Shown one piece after another: positions 19,688-28,063 of a DNA stretch of 64,000 nucleotides. How positions within the stretch are numbered: the stretch's first letter is position 1; the number at the start of each line of letters is the position of its first letter. This DNA is from Lentzea sp. NEAU-D7 (GTDB taxonomy: Bacteria; Actinomycetota; Actinomycetes; Mycobacteriales; Pseudonocardiaceae). The stretch is from the NCBI RefSeq assembly GCF_026242055.1, contig NZ_JAPJDL010000004.1, forward strand, positions 1-64,000. The letters are read 5' to 3'. A model generated the notes under the pieces. That model had not been told where the DNA came from. It ran no database searches and was given only the letters and a program-made list of their open reading frames with translations. Made by a program: the position numbers and the translations under genes.

Positions 19688-19918
19688 TCAGCGGTTCGAG
19701 GTCGGGAACCGGCCGTCCGCGCTGCCGAGAGCCACCAGTTCGGTGTACTGCTCCTGCCACGACCTCTCCGTCGCGAGCAGGTCGGCGAGCCGCTGCACCC
19801 ACTCCTCGTCCACCGTGCGCGCGGCGCCGGTGGCCAGGTGGCGGGCCGTTTCCTCCCGTGCTTTGAGCCATTCGGACAGCGTGGGGGCGAGCGCCGGGCC
19901 ACCTTCGTCATTCGGCAT
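19688..19918 (-). CDS. Small cytosolic hypothetical protein
   Basis: A 76-residue, mostly helical, acidic protein. The centre reads SEWLKAREETARHLATGAARTVDEEWVQRLADLLATERSW (two phrases), a heptad-like pattern consistent with a helical hairpin. It has no signal peptide or membrane segment. Codon use is typical of the region, and an ATG at 19918 gives a clean start. I do not recognise the family. Confidence 0.65.
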   Translation of the reverse strand: MPNDEGGPALAPTLSEWLKAREETARHLATGAARTVDEEWVQRLADLLATERSWQEQYTELVALGSADGRFPTSNR

Positions 19919-20066
19919 GGATCGACGATACGCGGTGTTCGTGGTGCTTCGCGCTGGTCATTGGGCTACTGTGGGCCGCGTTGGGGTACCAGCCGACGGC
20001 AACCAGCCGCTGCGGTCCCCGATCCCGTCCGGTCCGGTGTCTCCGGCCGGAGAACGGAGCACCGGC

Positions 20067-20315
20067 TTGCAGCCGGAATTCCCGTCTTCACCCTCCTCGT
20101 CCTCCCGGTTCGGCAAGCCGCGTCACGCGGCGCAGGACTTCGCGCAAGCGAGGCTGTTCGCCGAGACCACCGGGCTCCAGCACCAGCGCCAGGCCGCCAA
20201 GCGAGTGGCGGAGCACGCTCGTGACGTGGGCGACTGCCGTGACCTGTTGTCCATGCTCGGCCTGGCGAACCTGCCGGTGTCCACCGCAGTCGGCGTCGAA
20301 GGAGCTCGCAGGTGA
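20067..20315 (+). CDS. Small protein translationally coupled to cspA
   Basis: An 82-residue frame beginning at TTG 20067 (with GGAG upstream), whose stop codon overlaps the cold-shock gene start in GTGA. The first 25 residues are Ser/Pro-rich and probably disordered. The rest is a charged amphipathic helix ([39 protein letters not shown]). The codon bias and the overlap support a real gene, and alternative starts lie further upstream (GTG near 20038). No function is known; coupling suggests it sets or senses translation of CspA. Confidence 0.55.
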   Translation: MQPEFPSSPSSSSRFGKPRHAAQDFAQARLFAETTGLQHQRQAAKRVAEHARDVGDCRDLLSMLGLANLPVSTAVGVEGARR

Positions 20316-20515
20316 CTCGAGGAACTGTCAAGTGGTTCAACGGCAGCAAGGGCTTCGGCTTCATCGCGCCCGAGGGCGGCGGGCCTGACCTGTTCGTGCA
20401 CCAGTCCGAGGTGCAGGACTACGGGCATCACGGCATCGCCGACGACCAGGCCGTGGAGTTCGAGATCGGTGAGGGGCAGAAGGGGCCGCAGGCTCGCGCC
20501 GTGCGCCTCGTCTAG
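20312..20515 (+). CDS. Cold-shock domain protein
   Basis: A 67-residue single cold-shock domain, the usual family length, that binds single-stranded RNA/DNA and melts mRNA structure. RNP1 is KGFGFIAPE and RNP2 is DLFVHQSEV; the opening [14 protein letters not shown] is canonical. GTG 20312 overlaps the preceding stop. A hairpin with wobble pairs follows the gene. Slight oddities are the glycine-rich EGGGPDLF loop and the extra QDYGHHG segment, both common in actinomycete paralogues. Confidence 0.96.
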   Translation: MTRGTVKWFNGSKGFGFIAPEGGGPDLFVHQSEVQDYGHHGIADDQAVEFEIGEGQKGPQARAVRLV

Positions 20516-20532
20516 ACCAGCTACGTCCACTG

Positions 20533-20563
20533 TGGAGTGATCGGCCGATGGCCGGTCGCTCCA
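20533..20563. terminator. Hairpin between cspA and dinB
   Basis: TGGAGTGATCGGCC-gat-GGCCGGTCGCTCCA forms a 14-bp stem with two G-U wobbles on the plus-strand transcript. It lies 18 bp after cspA and between two convergent genes, so it may end transcription from both sides. There is no U-run, as is common in actinomycetes. Confidence 0.65.
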
Positions 20564-20587
20564 CGGTGTCGTGCGCGCACCAGGTGA

Positions 20588-21772
20588 TCAGTCCGGTAGC
20601 AGCGGTACGGAGATGCCGGGATCGCGGCCCAGCAGCGTCGCCCGCGTCACGGACGCCGATCCGAAGCGGTCGCGCACGTGGTCCAGCGCGGCGTCCAGTG
20701 CGGCCGGTTTCCGCTCCTCGAACGGCAGCGCCAGCTGCATCGGCGCGTCGTCCTGGAGGTTGGTGAGCGAGACGCCCAGCAACGTGATGCCCCGGTTCTC
20801 GATCATCGGCGTCGCCGTGCCGAGCAGTTCCCGCGCCGCCGCCAGCAGCACCTCGGTCTCCGTCGTCGGGTGTCGAAGCGTGTGCGACCGCGTCGCTCGC
20901 GTGAAGTCCGCGAACCGCAGGCGCAGCACCACGGTCCGGCACGCGCGCTCGGCCGTGCGCAGCCGCCGTGCGATGCCGTCGAGCAGTGAGGCGAGGATGG
21001 CGTCGAGGTCGTCGCGGGTGCGTTCCCGGCGGCCCAGCGCGCGTTGCGAGCCGATCGAGCGGCGGCGCCGTCCTGTTTGGACCGGACGCGGGTCGTGGTT
21101 GTGCGCCAGCGCGTGCAGGTGCCTGCCCGCCGCCCTGCCGAGCATCGAGACCAGCGCCACCTCGCCGAGCCCGGCGACCTCGCCGACCGTGCGCAGGCCC
21201 AGGGCGTGCAGCTTGGCGGCCGTCACCTCGCCGACGCCCCACAGCCGTTCGACGGGCAGCGGGTGCAGGAACTCCAGCTCGCGGTCGGCGGGCACGACCA
21301 GCAGGCCGTCCGGCTTCGCCACCCCGCTCGCGACCTTGGCCAGGAACTTCGTCCGCGCCACCCCGACCGTGATCGGCAGGCCGACCTGGGCGAGCACGTC
21401 CGCCCGCAGGCGTGCGGCGATCACCTCCGGGGGACCGGAGATCCGGCCCAGGCCGCCGACGTCGAGGAACGCCTCGTCGATCGACAGGCCCTCGACCAGC
21501 GGCGTCGTGCCGCGGAACACCTCGAACACCGCCTTGCTCGCGGCGGAGTAGGCCGGCATCCGCGGCGGCACGACGATCGCGTGCGGGCACAGCCGCCGGG
21601 CCCTCGCGCCGCCCATCGCCGTGCGCACGCCGAACGCCTTGGCCTCGTAGCTCGCGGCCAGCACCACGCCACCGCCCACGATCACCGGACGACCGCGCAG
21701 GCTCGGGTCGTCCCGTTGCTCGACCGCCGCGTAGAACGCGTCGAGGTCGGCGTGCAGGATCGGGGTGCTCAC
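20588..21772 (-). CDS. DNA polymerase IV (Y-family translesion polymerase)
   Basis: A 394-residue lesion-bypass polymerase. Motifs in order are ILHADLDAFYAAVEQR (catalytic Asp), the palm-domain LSIDEAFLDVGG (catalytic Asp-Glu), the helix-hairpin-helix thumb GVGEVTAAKLHALGLRTVGEVAGLG and the little finger near the C-terminus. I prefer GTG 21772, which opens directly on STPILHADLD; GTG 21778 is two codons further upstream and lies inside the LexA box. There is no clear beta-clamp peptide at the extreme C-terminus. Expression is probably induced by DNA damage through the adjoining SOS box. Confidence 0.94.
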   Translation of the reverse strand: MSTPILHADLDAFYAAVEQRDDPSLRGRPVIVGGGVVLAASYEAKAFGVRTAMGGARARRLCPHAIVVPPRMPAYSAASKAVFEVFRGTTPLVEGLSIDEAFLDVGGLGRISGPPEVIAARLRADVLAQVGLPITVGVARTKFLAKVASGVAKPDGLLVVPADRELEFLHPLPVERLWGVGEVTAAKLHALGLRTVGEVAGLGEVALVSMLGRAAGRHLHALAHNHDPRPVQTGRRRRSIGSQRALGRRERTRDDLDAILASLLDGIARRLRTAERACRTVVLRLRFADFTRATRSHTLRHPTTETEVLLAAARELLGTATPMIENRGITLLGVSLTNLQDDAPMQLALPFEERKPAALDAALDHVRDRFGSASVTRATLLGRDPGISVPLLPD

Positions 21773-21785
21773 GAACACATGTTCG
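21772..21785. promoter_or_regulatory. LexA (SOS) box at the dinB start
   Basis: CGAAC-ACAT-GTTCG is an exact 5-bp-arm palindrome matching the Gram-positive/actinobacterial LexA box CGAAC-N4-GTTCG. It touches the dinB start codon. The gene upstream ends 28 bp away, so this site can only serve dinB. Confidence 0.85.
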
Positions 21786-21813
21786 CATCCGTCACCCGTT
21801 CAGAACAGTGCTG

Positions 21814-22779
21814 TCAGGACATCAGTGCGCGCGCGATCGGCCAGACGCCGGACGAGGTGTTCGACAGGACGGTGACGGTGGTGCCAGTACGAGGGTCGTG
21901 AGTGGACTTGAACGACGCTCCGGCGTCGTACCCGGCGAGGATCACCTCGTCGCTGGTCTGGTGCAGCCAGAAGCCGAGGCCGTAGCGCAGCGACTCCTCG
22001 GGCACGTCGTGGCGCGGCCTCGTCACCAGCTCCGCGTCCCCGCTCGCGAACAACGCGCGCCAGAACTTCGACATGTCGCCCGCCGTCGTGTGGATGCCGC
22101 CGTCACCGTTCGCCAGCACGGGCAGGTGGAAGACGTTCGAGCGGTCGCTGCCCTCCAGGTAGCCGACGGCGGCGTCGCCGGGCAGTTCGTCGGAGCGCAG
22201 GAAGCCGGTCCTCGTCAGGTCCGCCGGGCGGAGCACCCTGGAGCGGACGAGGTCGTGGTAGCCCTGCCCGCTCGCACGCTCGGCCAGCAGTGCCAGCACC
22301 ACGTAGCCGCCGTTGCAGTACCCGAACCGCTCGCCGGCCTTGAACTTGGTGGGAATCCCGTCCAGCAACGGCAGGAAGGCCTCCGTCGTGGTCAGCTCGT
22401 GCACGGCGCCGATCACGTGGTCGTCGACCTGCCAGTCGCCCTCCTCGTCGAGGTAGTCGCCGATGCCGGACGTGTGCGTGAGCAGGTGCTCGACCGTCAC
22501 GTCGTCGGCGATCAAGGGCAGGTCCTCGCCGAGCAGCGAACGGGCGGTGGTGTCGAGCGCCAGTTTCCCCTCGTGGACCAGCGAGAGCACGGTCAGCGCG
22601 GTGAACCCCTTGCCGCCGCTGGCGATGCCGAACCTGGTGTCCACGGTGTTGGGCACGCCGTACGCGCGGTTGGCGAGCCCGTAGGCCTTCGCGAACTCGA
22701 CCTCCCCGGCGCGGTCGACCTGGACCACGCCGGAGAAACCGGTGTCCTCGGCGATCTTGTCCAAGTCTCCCAACGGCAT
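21814..22779 (-). CDS. Serine hydrolase, class C beta-lactamase/esterase fold
   Basis: A 321-residue penicillin-binding-protein-like hydrolase. The SxxK nucleophile is Ser54-Gly-Gly-Lys57 (GIASGGKGFT). YCN in RFGYCNGGY supplies the tyrosine motif and HTSG the preceding family mark. No KTG triad is obvious near the C-terminus, where AGYDAGASFKS stands instead. No signal peptide is present, so it is probably a cytosolic esterase or peptidase rather than a secreted beta-lactamase. It is divergent from the GT39-like gene, with about 150 bp between them. Confidence 0.88.
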   Translation of the reverse strand: MPLGDLDKIAEDTGFSGVVQVDRAGEVEFAKAYGLANRAYGVPNTVDTRFGIASGGKGFTALTVLSLVHEGKLALDTTARSLLGEDLPLIADDVTVEHLLTHTSGIGDYLDEEGDWQVDDHVIGAVHELTTTEAFLPLLDGIPTKFKAGERFGYCNGGYVVLALLAERASGQGYHDLVRSRVLRPADLTRTGFLRSDELPGDAAVGYLEGSDRSNVFHLPVLANGDGGIHTTAGDMSKFWRALFASGDAELVTRPRHDVPEESLRYGLGFWLHQTSDEVILAGYDAGASFKSTHDPRTGTTVTVLSNTSSGVWPIARALMS

Positions 22780-22932
22780 TCGCGCAGGCTAGCCCTGTGC
22801 CGCCGCCTCGCTGAAACGAATTTCGCGCAGCGGCTCCCTCCACGCCTCAGGCAGGTGGAGCAACCGATCCGGCGGGCATCCCGTTTCGGGAAGTGTCTGG
22901 TTGGTTCGTCCACGGGAGAGGACCGAGCGGTC

Positions 22933-24498
22933 TTGTCGCTCGCCACGATTCAGCGCCCCGCCGGGGTGCTGCCGCGCCCGGTGCCGGTGAGAGCACCACG
23001 GCGCTGGCTGTTCGTGCTGGCCGCGGCCGTGCTGCTGACCCAGATGGCGGTCGCGATGATCACCACCGCCGTCGCGCAGACGCCGACGGTCGACGAACCC
23101 GTCTACATCGGCGCGGCGGTCGTCCAGCTGCAGGAGCACGGCCTCCGGTACAACCCCGAGCACCCGCCGCTGGGCAAGCTGATCATGGCGACCGGGCTCG
23201 CGTTCACCGGCGTCCGCCTCGCCCCCGGCTTCGGGGGCGACCAGACCGAACTGGGCAGGCACCTGCTCTACGAGTCGGGCAACGACCCCGGCGCACTGCT
23301 GCTGGCGGCGCGCCTGCCGATGATCGTGCTGACACTGCTGTTCGGGCTGGTCGTCCTCCTGTTCGCCACCGACCTCACGAACAGGTCCGGCGGGCTCGTC
23401 GCGCTCGCGCTGTACACGTTCTCGCCCGACCTCATCGCCCACGGATCGCTGGCCGCGCTGGACGTTCCGGCGGCGGGGTTCCTGCTCACCTCGGCCTGGC
23501 TGCTGTGGCGGGCGCGCACCGGCCCCGCGCCGTACCTGCCGCTCGCCGGACTGGCCCTCGGCGCGGCGCTGGCGACGAAGATGAACACCCTGGCCGCGGT
23601 CCCGGTGCTGCTGTTCCTGGTCTTCTGGCAGGCCCGCGTCAAGGCCGCGCTCGTCGTGGTGCTGATCGCGGTCGCCGTGGTGTGGGCGTCGTACCTCGCC
23701 GTGGACCCGCTGCTGCGCTGGGAGACCCCGCCCGGCCTGCCGTCCGCACCGGTCGGCCTGCTGCCGTTCCCCGAGCCCTACCTCGACGGGATGCGCGTCC
23801 AGCTGGGGTTCGAGAGCCGCGTCTGGGGCGGCTACCTCTTCGGCACGCACTACGAGGGTTCGCACTGGTACTACCTGCCGGCCGCGCTGCTCGTGAAGAC
23901 ACCGCTGGGAGCCCTGCTCCTCTGGGCGGCCGGAGCCGTCGCGATGATCAAACGCCCGGCGGCAGCGTACGTCCTCGCTCCCGCCGCCGTGCTGCTGCTC
24001 ATCGCGATGACCGGCAACCGCGACCTCGGCGTCCGGTACGCGATCTTCGTGCCGATGTTCCTCGCGGTCGCCGCCGCGGTGGTCGCGCACCGGCGTTACG
24101 CGGCACTCGCGGTCGCGCTGGCCGCGGTGAGTTCACTGTGGACGTTCCCCTACTACCTGCCGTACTCCAACGAGGTGTTCGGCGGCCCGTCCAAGACCCA
24201 CCTGCACCTGCACGACTCGAACGTCGACTGGGGCCAGGACCTGGGCAGGCTGGCCGAGCGCCTGAAGCGGTACCCCGGTGAACGGATGTGGCTCGTCTAC
24301 AAGGGCTCCGGAGTGCCCGAGCACTACGGCATCCGCGCCGCCGATCCGCGCGCGGTGCCGCCGGACCAGGTGCACGGGCTGCTCGTCGTGTCCAACACGG
24401 CCATCGCCAAGGCCGACGACGTGCTGCGGGCACTGATCGACACCAGCGCCCCGATCGACGTGGTCGGCCACTCCATCACGATCTTCCGCAAAGCGTAG
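22933..24498 (+). CDS. GT39/ArnT-like membrane glycosyltransferase
   Basis: A 521-residue polytopic protein of the PMT/ArnT superfamily, which transfers sugars from polyprenyl-phosphate donors on the outer membrane face. TTG 22933, behind GGGAGAGG, is the likely start; the frame remains open far upstream but only as an antisense shadow. Residues 30-50 form the first helix. The catalytic-type acidic motif follows in the first loop (TPTVDEPVYIGA, then NPEHPPLGKLI). Around ten further helices run to about residue 400, followed by a soluble C-terminal part with HDSNVDWGQDLGRL. Protein mannosylation or lipid glycosylation are both possible. Confidence 0.82.
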   Translation: MSLATIQRPAGVLPRPVPVRAPRRWLFVLAAAVLLTQMAVAMITTAVAQTPTVDEPVYIGAAVVQLQEHGLRYNPEHPPLGKLIMATGLAFTGVRLAPGFGGDQTELGRHLLYESGNDPGALLLAARLPMIVLTLLFGLVVLLFATDLTNRSGGLVALALYTFSPDLIAHGSLAALDVPAAGFLLTSAWLLWRARTGPAPYLPLAGLALGAALATKMNTLAAVPVLLFLVFWQARVKAALVVVLIAVAVVWASYLAVDPLLRWETPPGLPSAPVGLLPFPEPYLDGMRVQLGFESRVWGGYLFGTHYEGSHWYYLPAALLVKTPLGALLLWAAGAVAMIKRPAAAYVLAPAAVLLLIAMTGNRDLGVRYAIFVPMFLAVAAAVVAHRRYAALAVALAAVSSLWTFPYYLPYSNEVFGGPSKTHLHLHDSNVDWGQDLGRLAERLKRYPGERMWLVYKGSGVPEHYGIRAADPRAVPPDQVHGLLVVSNTAIAKADDVLRALIDTSAPIDVVGHSITIFRKA

Positions 24499-24513
24499 GT
24501 ACGTGAAAGTTCC

Positions 24514-24524
24514 GTACCCCTACG
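24514..24524. promoter_or_regulatory. CGTAGGGGTAC motif upstream of the S1 protease
   Basis: On the minus strand this reads CGTAGGGGTAC, which differs at one position from CGTAGGGATAC at 29723-29733 upstream of the LAL regulator. It lies 111 bp before the protease start. A common activator site is a possibility, not a demonstrated one. Confidence 0.35.
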
Positions 24525-24576
24525 GATGCGAACCCTGATTGTTCCGCGCGTGCGGGGCTCCGACAGTGATCGCAGC

Positions 24577-24612
24577 GAACGGCCCCCGTCCCTGCCCTGA
24601 GGTGGGCCGTTC
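24577..24612 (+). promoter_or_regulatory. Leader hairpin before the S1 protease gene
   Basis: GAACGGCCC and GGGCCGTTC are perfect 9-bp arms separated by 18 nt, ending 9 nt before the GGAGAGG ribosome-binding site. In RNA this would form a stable stem in the 5' leader. It could be an operator, a stability element or an attenuator. Confidence 0.5.
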
Positions 24613-24634
24613 CGAGATCCGGAGAGGAACCAAC

Positions 24635-26440
24635 GTGACGAGAACACCACGGTCCTGGGGCCTGCTGGCCCTGGTCGCGGCCACGGTGCTGACGCCGGTC
24701 GGCATCGCGAACGCCGCACCGCCGAACGCCCCTGCGGCCAACTACCTGGGGGACACCGTCCCCGCCAACCTCGGTGACGCCTCGCCCATGTTCGTCGGCG
24801 GGCAGAGCGCCACCGTGAGCGAGTTCCCGGGCATCATCGCGGGCATCCGCGCCGGGGGCACCCGGCCGGAGGGCCAGACCTGCACCGGCACGGTCGTGGC
24901 GCCGCGCAAGATCCTGATCGCGGCGCACTGCGCGGACGCCCAGGGGGAGAAGAAGTTCGTCTACGGGCTCGACGACCTCAAGGACTACCAGGGCGGCGCC
25001 GGCACCGGGTTCGCCGTGAACGTCGTCAGCTACAAGAAGCACCCGAAGTACGTCAACTTCGACCAGGGTTACGACGTCGCCGTCGTGACCGTGGACCGCG
25101 ACATCGCCCTGAAGGGCGGTGCCGCGTACCCGAAGTTCGCCACCTCCGCGGACGCCGGCGGTGCCGCGCCGGGCAAGACCGGTCTCGGTTTCGGCTACGG
25201 CAAGAAGGACTTCAACGACAACTCGCAGGACGTCACCCTCGACAAGGCGAGCCTGCCGGTCGTCAACGGGGACAGCGTCTGCCAGGGCGTCGGCGCGGGC
25301 TTCAAGTCGGCGACCATGATCTGCGCCGGGTACTCCGACGGCCGGATCTCGATCCTGCCCGGTGACAGCGGCGGCCCGCTGATCTTCGACGGCAAGATCT
25401 ACGGCGTCGCGTCGTGGAGCCGGTCCGACTTCAAGTGGTACTCGATCTACGGCCGCCTCGACAACGAGATGGGTGACTGGGTCAAGACCGAGGTCGGCGA
25501 GCAGCCCCCGGTCGGCGACTTCGGGCTGACCGTCGCGCCCGGCAGCGGTTCGGTGGCGGCGGGCAAGACGGTGTCCGCGGGCATCACCACCACGGCCGGT
25601 TCGGGTGGCGCGGAGAACGCCACGCTGTCGGCGAGTGGCCTGCCGAGCGGTGTGAAGGCGGTCTTCCAGCCGACGTCGGTGACCACCGGCAACTCGGCCA
25701 AGGTCACGTTCGAGGCGAGCACCTCGGCGCCGAACGGCACCTACGAGGTCACCGTCGGCGGCACCACGACGAGCGGCAAGACCGCGTCCGGCAAGTACTC
25801 GCTGACCGTCACCGGTGGCGGCGACCCGCAGCCGGGCGACTTCACGCTGGGAGCCTCGCCGAGCAGTGTGAAGGCGGCGAAGGGCAAGTACGTCTCCACC
25901 ACGATCTCCTCGAGCGGCGACGGCCGGACGATCACCCTGTCCGCCTCGGGCGTGCCCAGCGGCGTGAAGGCCACGTTCCAGCCGTCGTCGGTGGGTGCCG
26001 GCGGCTCGTCCAAGCTGACGCTGGACGTCTCCAGCACCGCGACCGCCGGCACGACCGGCATCACGGTGACGGGCACGGACGCGGGAGGGAAGACCGCCAC
26101 CACGACGGTGTCGCTCACGGTCGAGGGCAGCGAACCGCCGACCGGTGAGGTCGCGGTGACCGCGTCGCCGTCCTCGGCCAGCGTCCGGCAGGGCATGCTC
26201 GCCCAGACCCTGGTGAAGGCCGCAGGCGGCACGGGCAACCTGACGCTGACGGCGTCCGGTGTGCCCACCGGTGCCCAGATGTCGTTCAACCCGGCCACGA
26301 TCGGCCAGAACGGCAGCAGCAACGTCTGGGTCTTCACGAACTTCTCCACCCCGCCCGGCACCTACCCGATCACCATCAAGGCCACCTCGGCCGACGGGAA
26401 GACCGGCACGACCACGTTCACGCTGACCGTCACCCGCTAG
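24635..26440 (+). CDS. Secreted trypsin-like protease with three Ig-like repeats
   Basis: A 601-residue exported S1 protease. GTG 24635 follows GGAGAGGAACCAAC; the signal peptide ends around ANA-APP (residue 27). The catalytic triad is visible: His98 in LIAAHC, the Asp in GYDVAVV and the Ser in PGDSGGPL. After the catalytic domain (about 52-290) come three repeats of about 95 residues (298-395, 402-495, 500-601). Each follows the pattern [28 protein letters not shown] and SLTVTG, a bacterial Ig-like fold used for substrate or cell-wall spacing. Similar repeats occur in the M28 peptidase at 54.5 kb. A strong hairpin follows the stop. Confidence 0.92.
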   Translation: MTRTPRSWGLLALVAATVLTPVGIANAAPPNAPAANYLGDTVPANLGDASPMFVGGQSATVSEFPGIIAGIRAGGTRPEGQTCTGTVVAPRKILIAAHCADAQGEKKFVYGLDDLKDYQGGAGTGFAVNVVSYKKHPKYVNFDQGYDVAVVTVDRDIALKGGAAYPKFATSADAGGAAPGKTGLGFGYGKKDFNDNSQDVTLDKASLPVVNGDSVCQGVGAGFKSATMICAGYSDGRISILPGDSGGPLIFDGKIYGVASWSRSDFKWYSIYGRLDNEMGDWVKTEVGEQPPVGDFGLTVAPGSGSVAAGKTVSAGITTTAGSGGAENATLSASGLPSGVKAVFQPTSVTTGNSAKVTFEASTSAPNGTYEVTVGGTTTSGKTASGKYSLTVTGGGDPQPGDFTLGASPSSVKAAKGKYVSTTISSSGDGRTITLSASGVPSGVKATFQPSSVGAGGSSKLTLDVSSTATAGTTGITVTGTDAGGKTATTTVSLTVEGSEPPTGEVAVTASPSSASVRQGMLAQTLVKAAGGTGNLTLTASGVPTGAQMSFNPATIGQNGSSNVWVFTNFSTPPGTYPITIKATSADGKTGTTTFTLTVTR

Positions 26441-26461
26441 ACCCCGCGGGGGAACAGGAAA

Positions 26462-26492
26462 GAGCCCCGGAGCCTCAACGGCTCCGGGGCTC
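26462..26492. terminator. Strong bidirectional terminator
   Basis: GAGCCCCGGAGCC-tcaac-GGCTCCGGGGCTC has perfect 13-bp arms and a 5-nt loop. It lies between the convergent S1 protease and subtilase genes, 22 bp after one stop and 18 bp before the other. Confidence 0.92.
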
Positions 26493-26509
26493 GACCTGTC
26501 ACGCGGGAC

Positions 26510-28042
26510 TCAGACCGTCAGGGTCCAGGTGTCGATGTTGCCGGTGTCGTAGGTGTAGACGTCCTTCACCTGCAGCTTCCAGGTGCCGTTGCGCGCCTCG
26601 GAGGACAGGTCGACGGTGTAGGTCTCGTGGACCCCCGCCGAGGACGAGGCGCCGCCCGCCTTCTTGAGCACGTAGGACTTCCCGGACGGGCTGACCAGGT
26701 CGATGGCCAGGTCGCCGGTGTAGGTGTGGTTGATGTCGACCTTGACGGTCGCCGAGGCCGTGGAGTTGCCGGCGCAGCCGGCGATCGTGACCGACGACGA
26801 GACGGCGGTGCCGGTGTCCGGAATGGACACGTCGTCGCCGTTCGTGCCGGGGCCGCACACCGGGTCGGGACCGCCGCCGACGAAACCGCTGTACAGCAGC
26901 TTGTTCGGCGAACCGGTACCGGGATTGGTGACCTTGCCGTCAGTGGCGTTGTTCACCAGCGCGTCGCGCAGGGCCTGTGGGCTCGCGGACGGGTTGGCCG
27001 ACAGGTGCAGGGCCGCGACACCCGCGACGTGCGGGGTGGCCATGGACGTGCCGGACATGTTCGTGGCGCCGCCGTTCAGCCCCAGCGAGGTGATGCCGTC
27101 ACCGGGGGCGAAGATGTCCGTGCACGAGCCGTAGTTCGAGAACGAGGCGCGTGCGTCGTTGGACGAGGTCGCGTTCACGGTGATCAGTGACGCGATCTTG
27201 GCGGGACCGGTGGAGCAGGCGTTCGTCGAGCTGTTGCCCGACGCGACGGCCATCTGCACGCCGGAGGCGACCATCCCGGCGATGGCGTCGTTGCCGATGT
27301 CGGCGGTGTCGAAGGTCCAGGAAGCGTTGACCACGGCGGGTTTCTGGGCGTTCGCCGTGATCCACTCGATGGCCTTGACGCCCGCCGAGTCCGGGCCGCT
27401 GCTCGTGCAGTTCGTGCCGAGCATGCGGACCGAGACCAGCTTGGCCTTCTTCGCCACGCCGTAGGTCTTCGACCCGACCGTGCCCGCCACGTGCGTGCCG
27501 TGGCCCGAGCAGTCCTGGCCGTTCTGGCCGTCCGCGATGAAGTCGGCGCCCACGGACGCGCGCCCCTCGAAGTCGGCGATCGACGTCTTGACGCCCGTGT
27601 CGGTGATGTAGACCGTCACGTTCGAAGCGCCGCCACCGGGGTAGGTGAACTTCTTGTCCAGCGGCAGGGACGCCTGGTCCACGCGGTCCAGGCCCCACGT
27701 CGGGTTGTCCTGCACGTCCAGCGCCTTCGCGGTGCCGTCCTGGTAGACGGCCTTGACGGCGGGGTCGGCCGCCAGCCTCCGCGCCGCGGCCTCGGTCAGG
27801 TTCTTGACCTGGAAGCCGCGCATGGCGTGGGAGAACACGGCGTCGAGGGTGCCGCCGTACTTCTGGGTGAGAGCGCTCGACGACGCCTGGACGGCGGCGC
27901 CGGGCTTGAGGGACACGATGAAGCTGCCGCCGGCCGCGGGGGTGCGGGCCTTGACGAAGTCGGCCTCAGCCGCCTGTGCCGGGGTTGCCAGCAGGGCGGA
28001 GGCGACGATCAGAACGGCGAGCCCGCAGGTGGTGCGGTGCAT
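26510..28042 (-). CDS. Secreted subtilase (S8) with P-domain, copy 1
   Basis: A 510-residue exported serine protease. It has a Sec signal (about 1-24), an I9 propeptide (about 40-108) and a subtilisin domain with Asp148 (VYITDTGV), His181 (SGHGTHVAG) and Ser333 (GTSMATPHVAG). A P/Homo-B domain follows from about 395 to the end (NHTYTGDLAIDLVSPSG, RNGTWKLQVKDV, NIDTWTLTV). P-domains usually stabilise convertases; here the domain may aid folding or binding. Only 21 bp separate it from the upstream paralogue, so the two probably share a transcript from the divergent promoter region near 29.7 kb. Confidence 0.94.
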   Translation of the reverse strand: MHRTTCGLAVLIVASALLATPAQAAEADFVKARTPAAGGSFIVSLKPGAAVQASSSALTQKYGGTLDAVFSHAMRGFQVKNLTEAAARRLAADPAVKAVYQDGTAKALDVQDNPTWGLDRVDQASLPLDKKFTYPGGGASNVTVYITDTGVKTSIADFEGRASVGADFIADGQNGQDCSGHGTHVAGTVGSKTYGVAKKAKLVSVRMLGTNCTSSGPDSAGVKAIEWITANAQKPAVVNASWTFDTADIGNDAIAGMVASGVQMAVASGNSSTNACSTGPAKIASLITVNATSSNDARASFSNYGSCTDIFAPGDGITSLGLNGGATNMSGTSMATPHVAGVAALHLSANPSASPQALRDALVNNATDGKVTNPGTGSPNKLLYSGFVGGGPDPVCGPGTNGDDVSIPDTGTAVSSSVTIAGCAGNSTASATVKVDINHTYTGDLAIDLVSPSGKSYVLKKAGGASSSAGVHETYTVDLSSEARNGTWKLQVKDVYTYDTGNIDTWTLTV

Positions 28043-28063
28043 GGGAGGTCCTTCCGGGCGTCG

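Noticed and set aside
21412..22932. Upstream extension of the GT39-like frame across dinB and the beta-lactamase-fold gene
   Set aside because: The extension is antisense to two well-supported genes; domain homology and a ribosome-binding site begin only at 22933.
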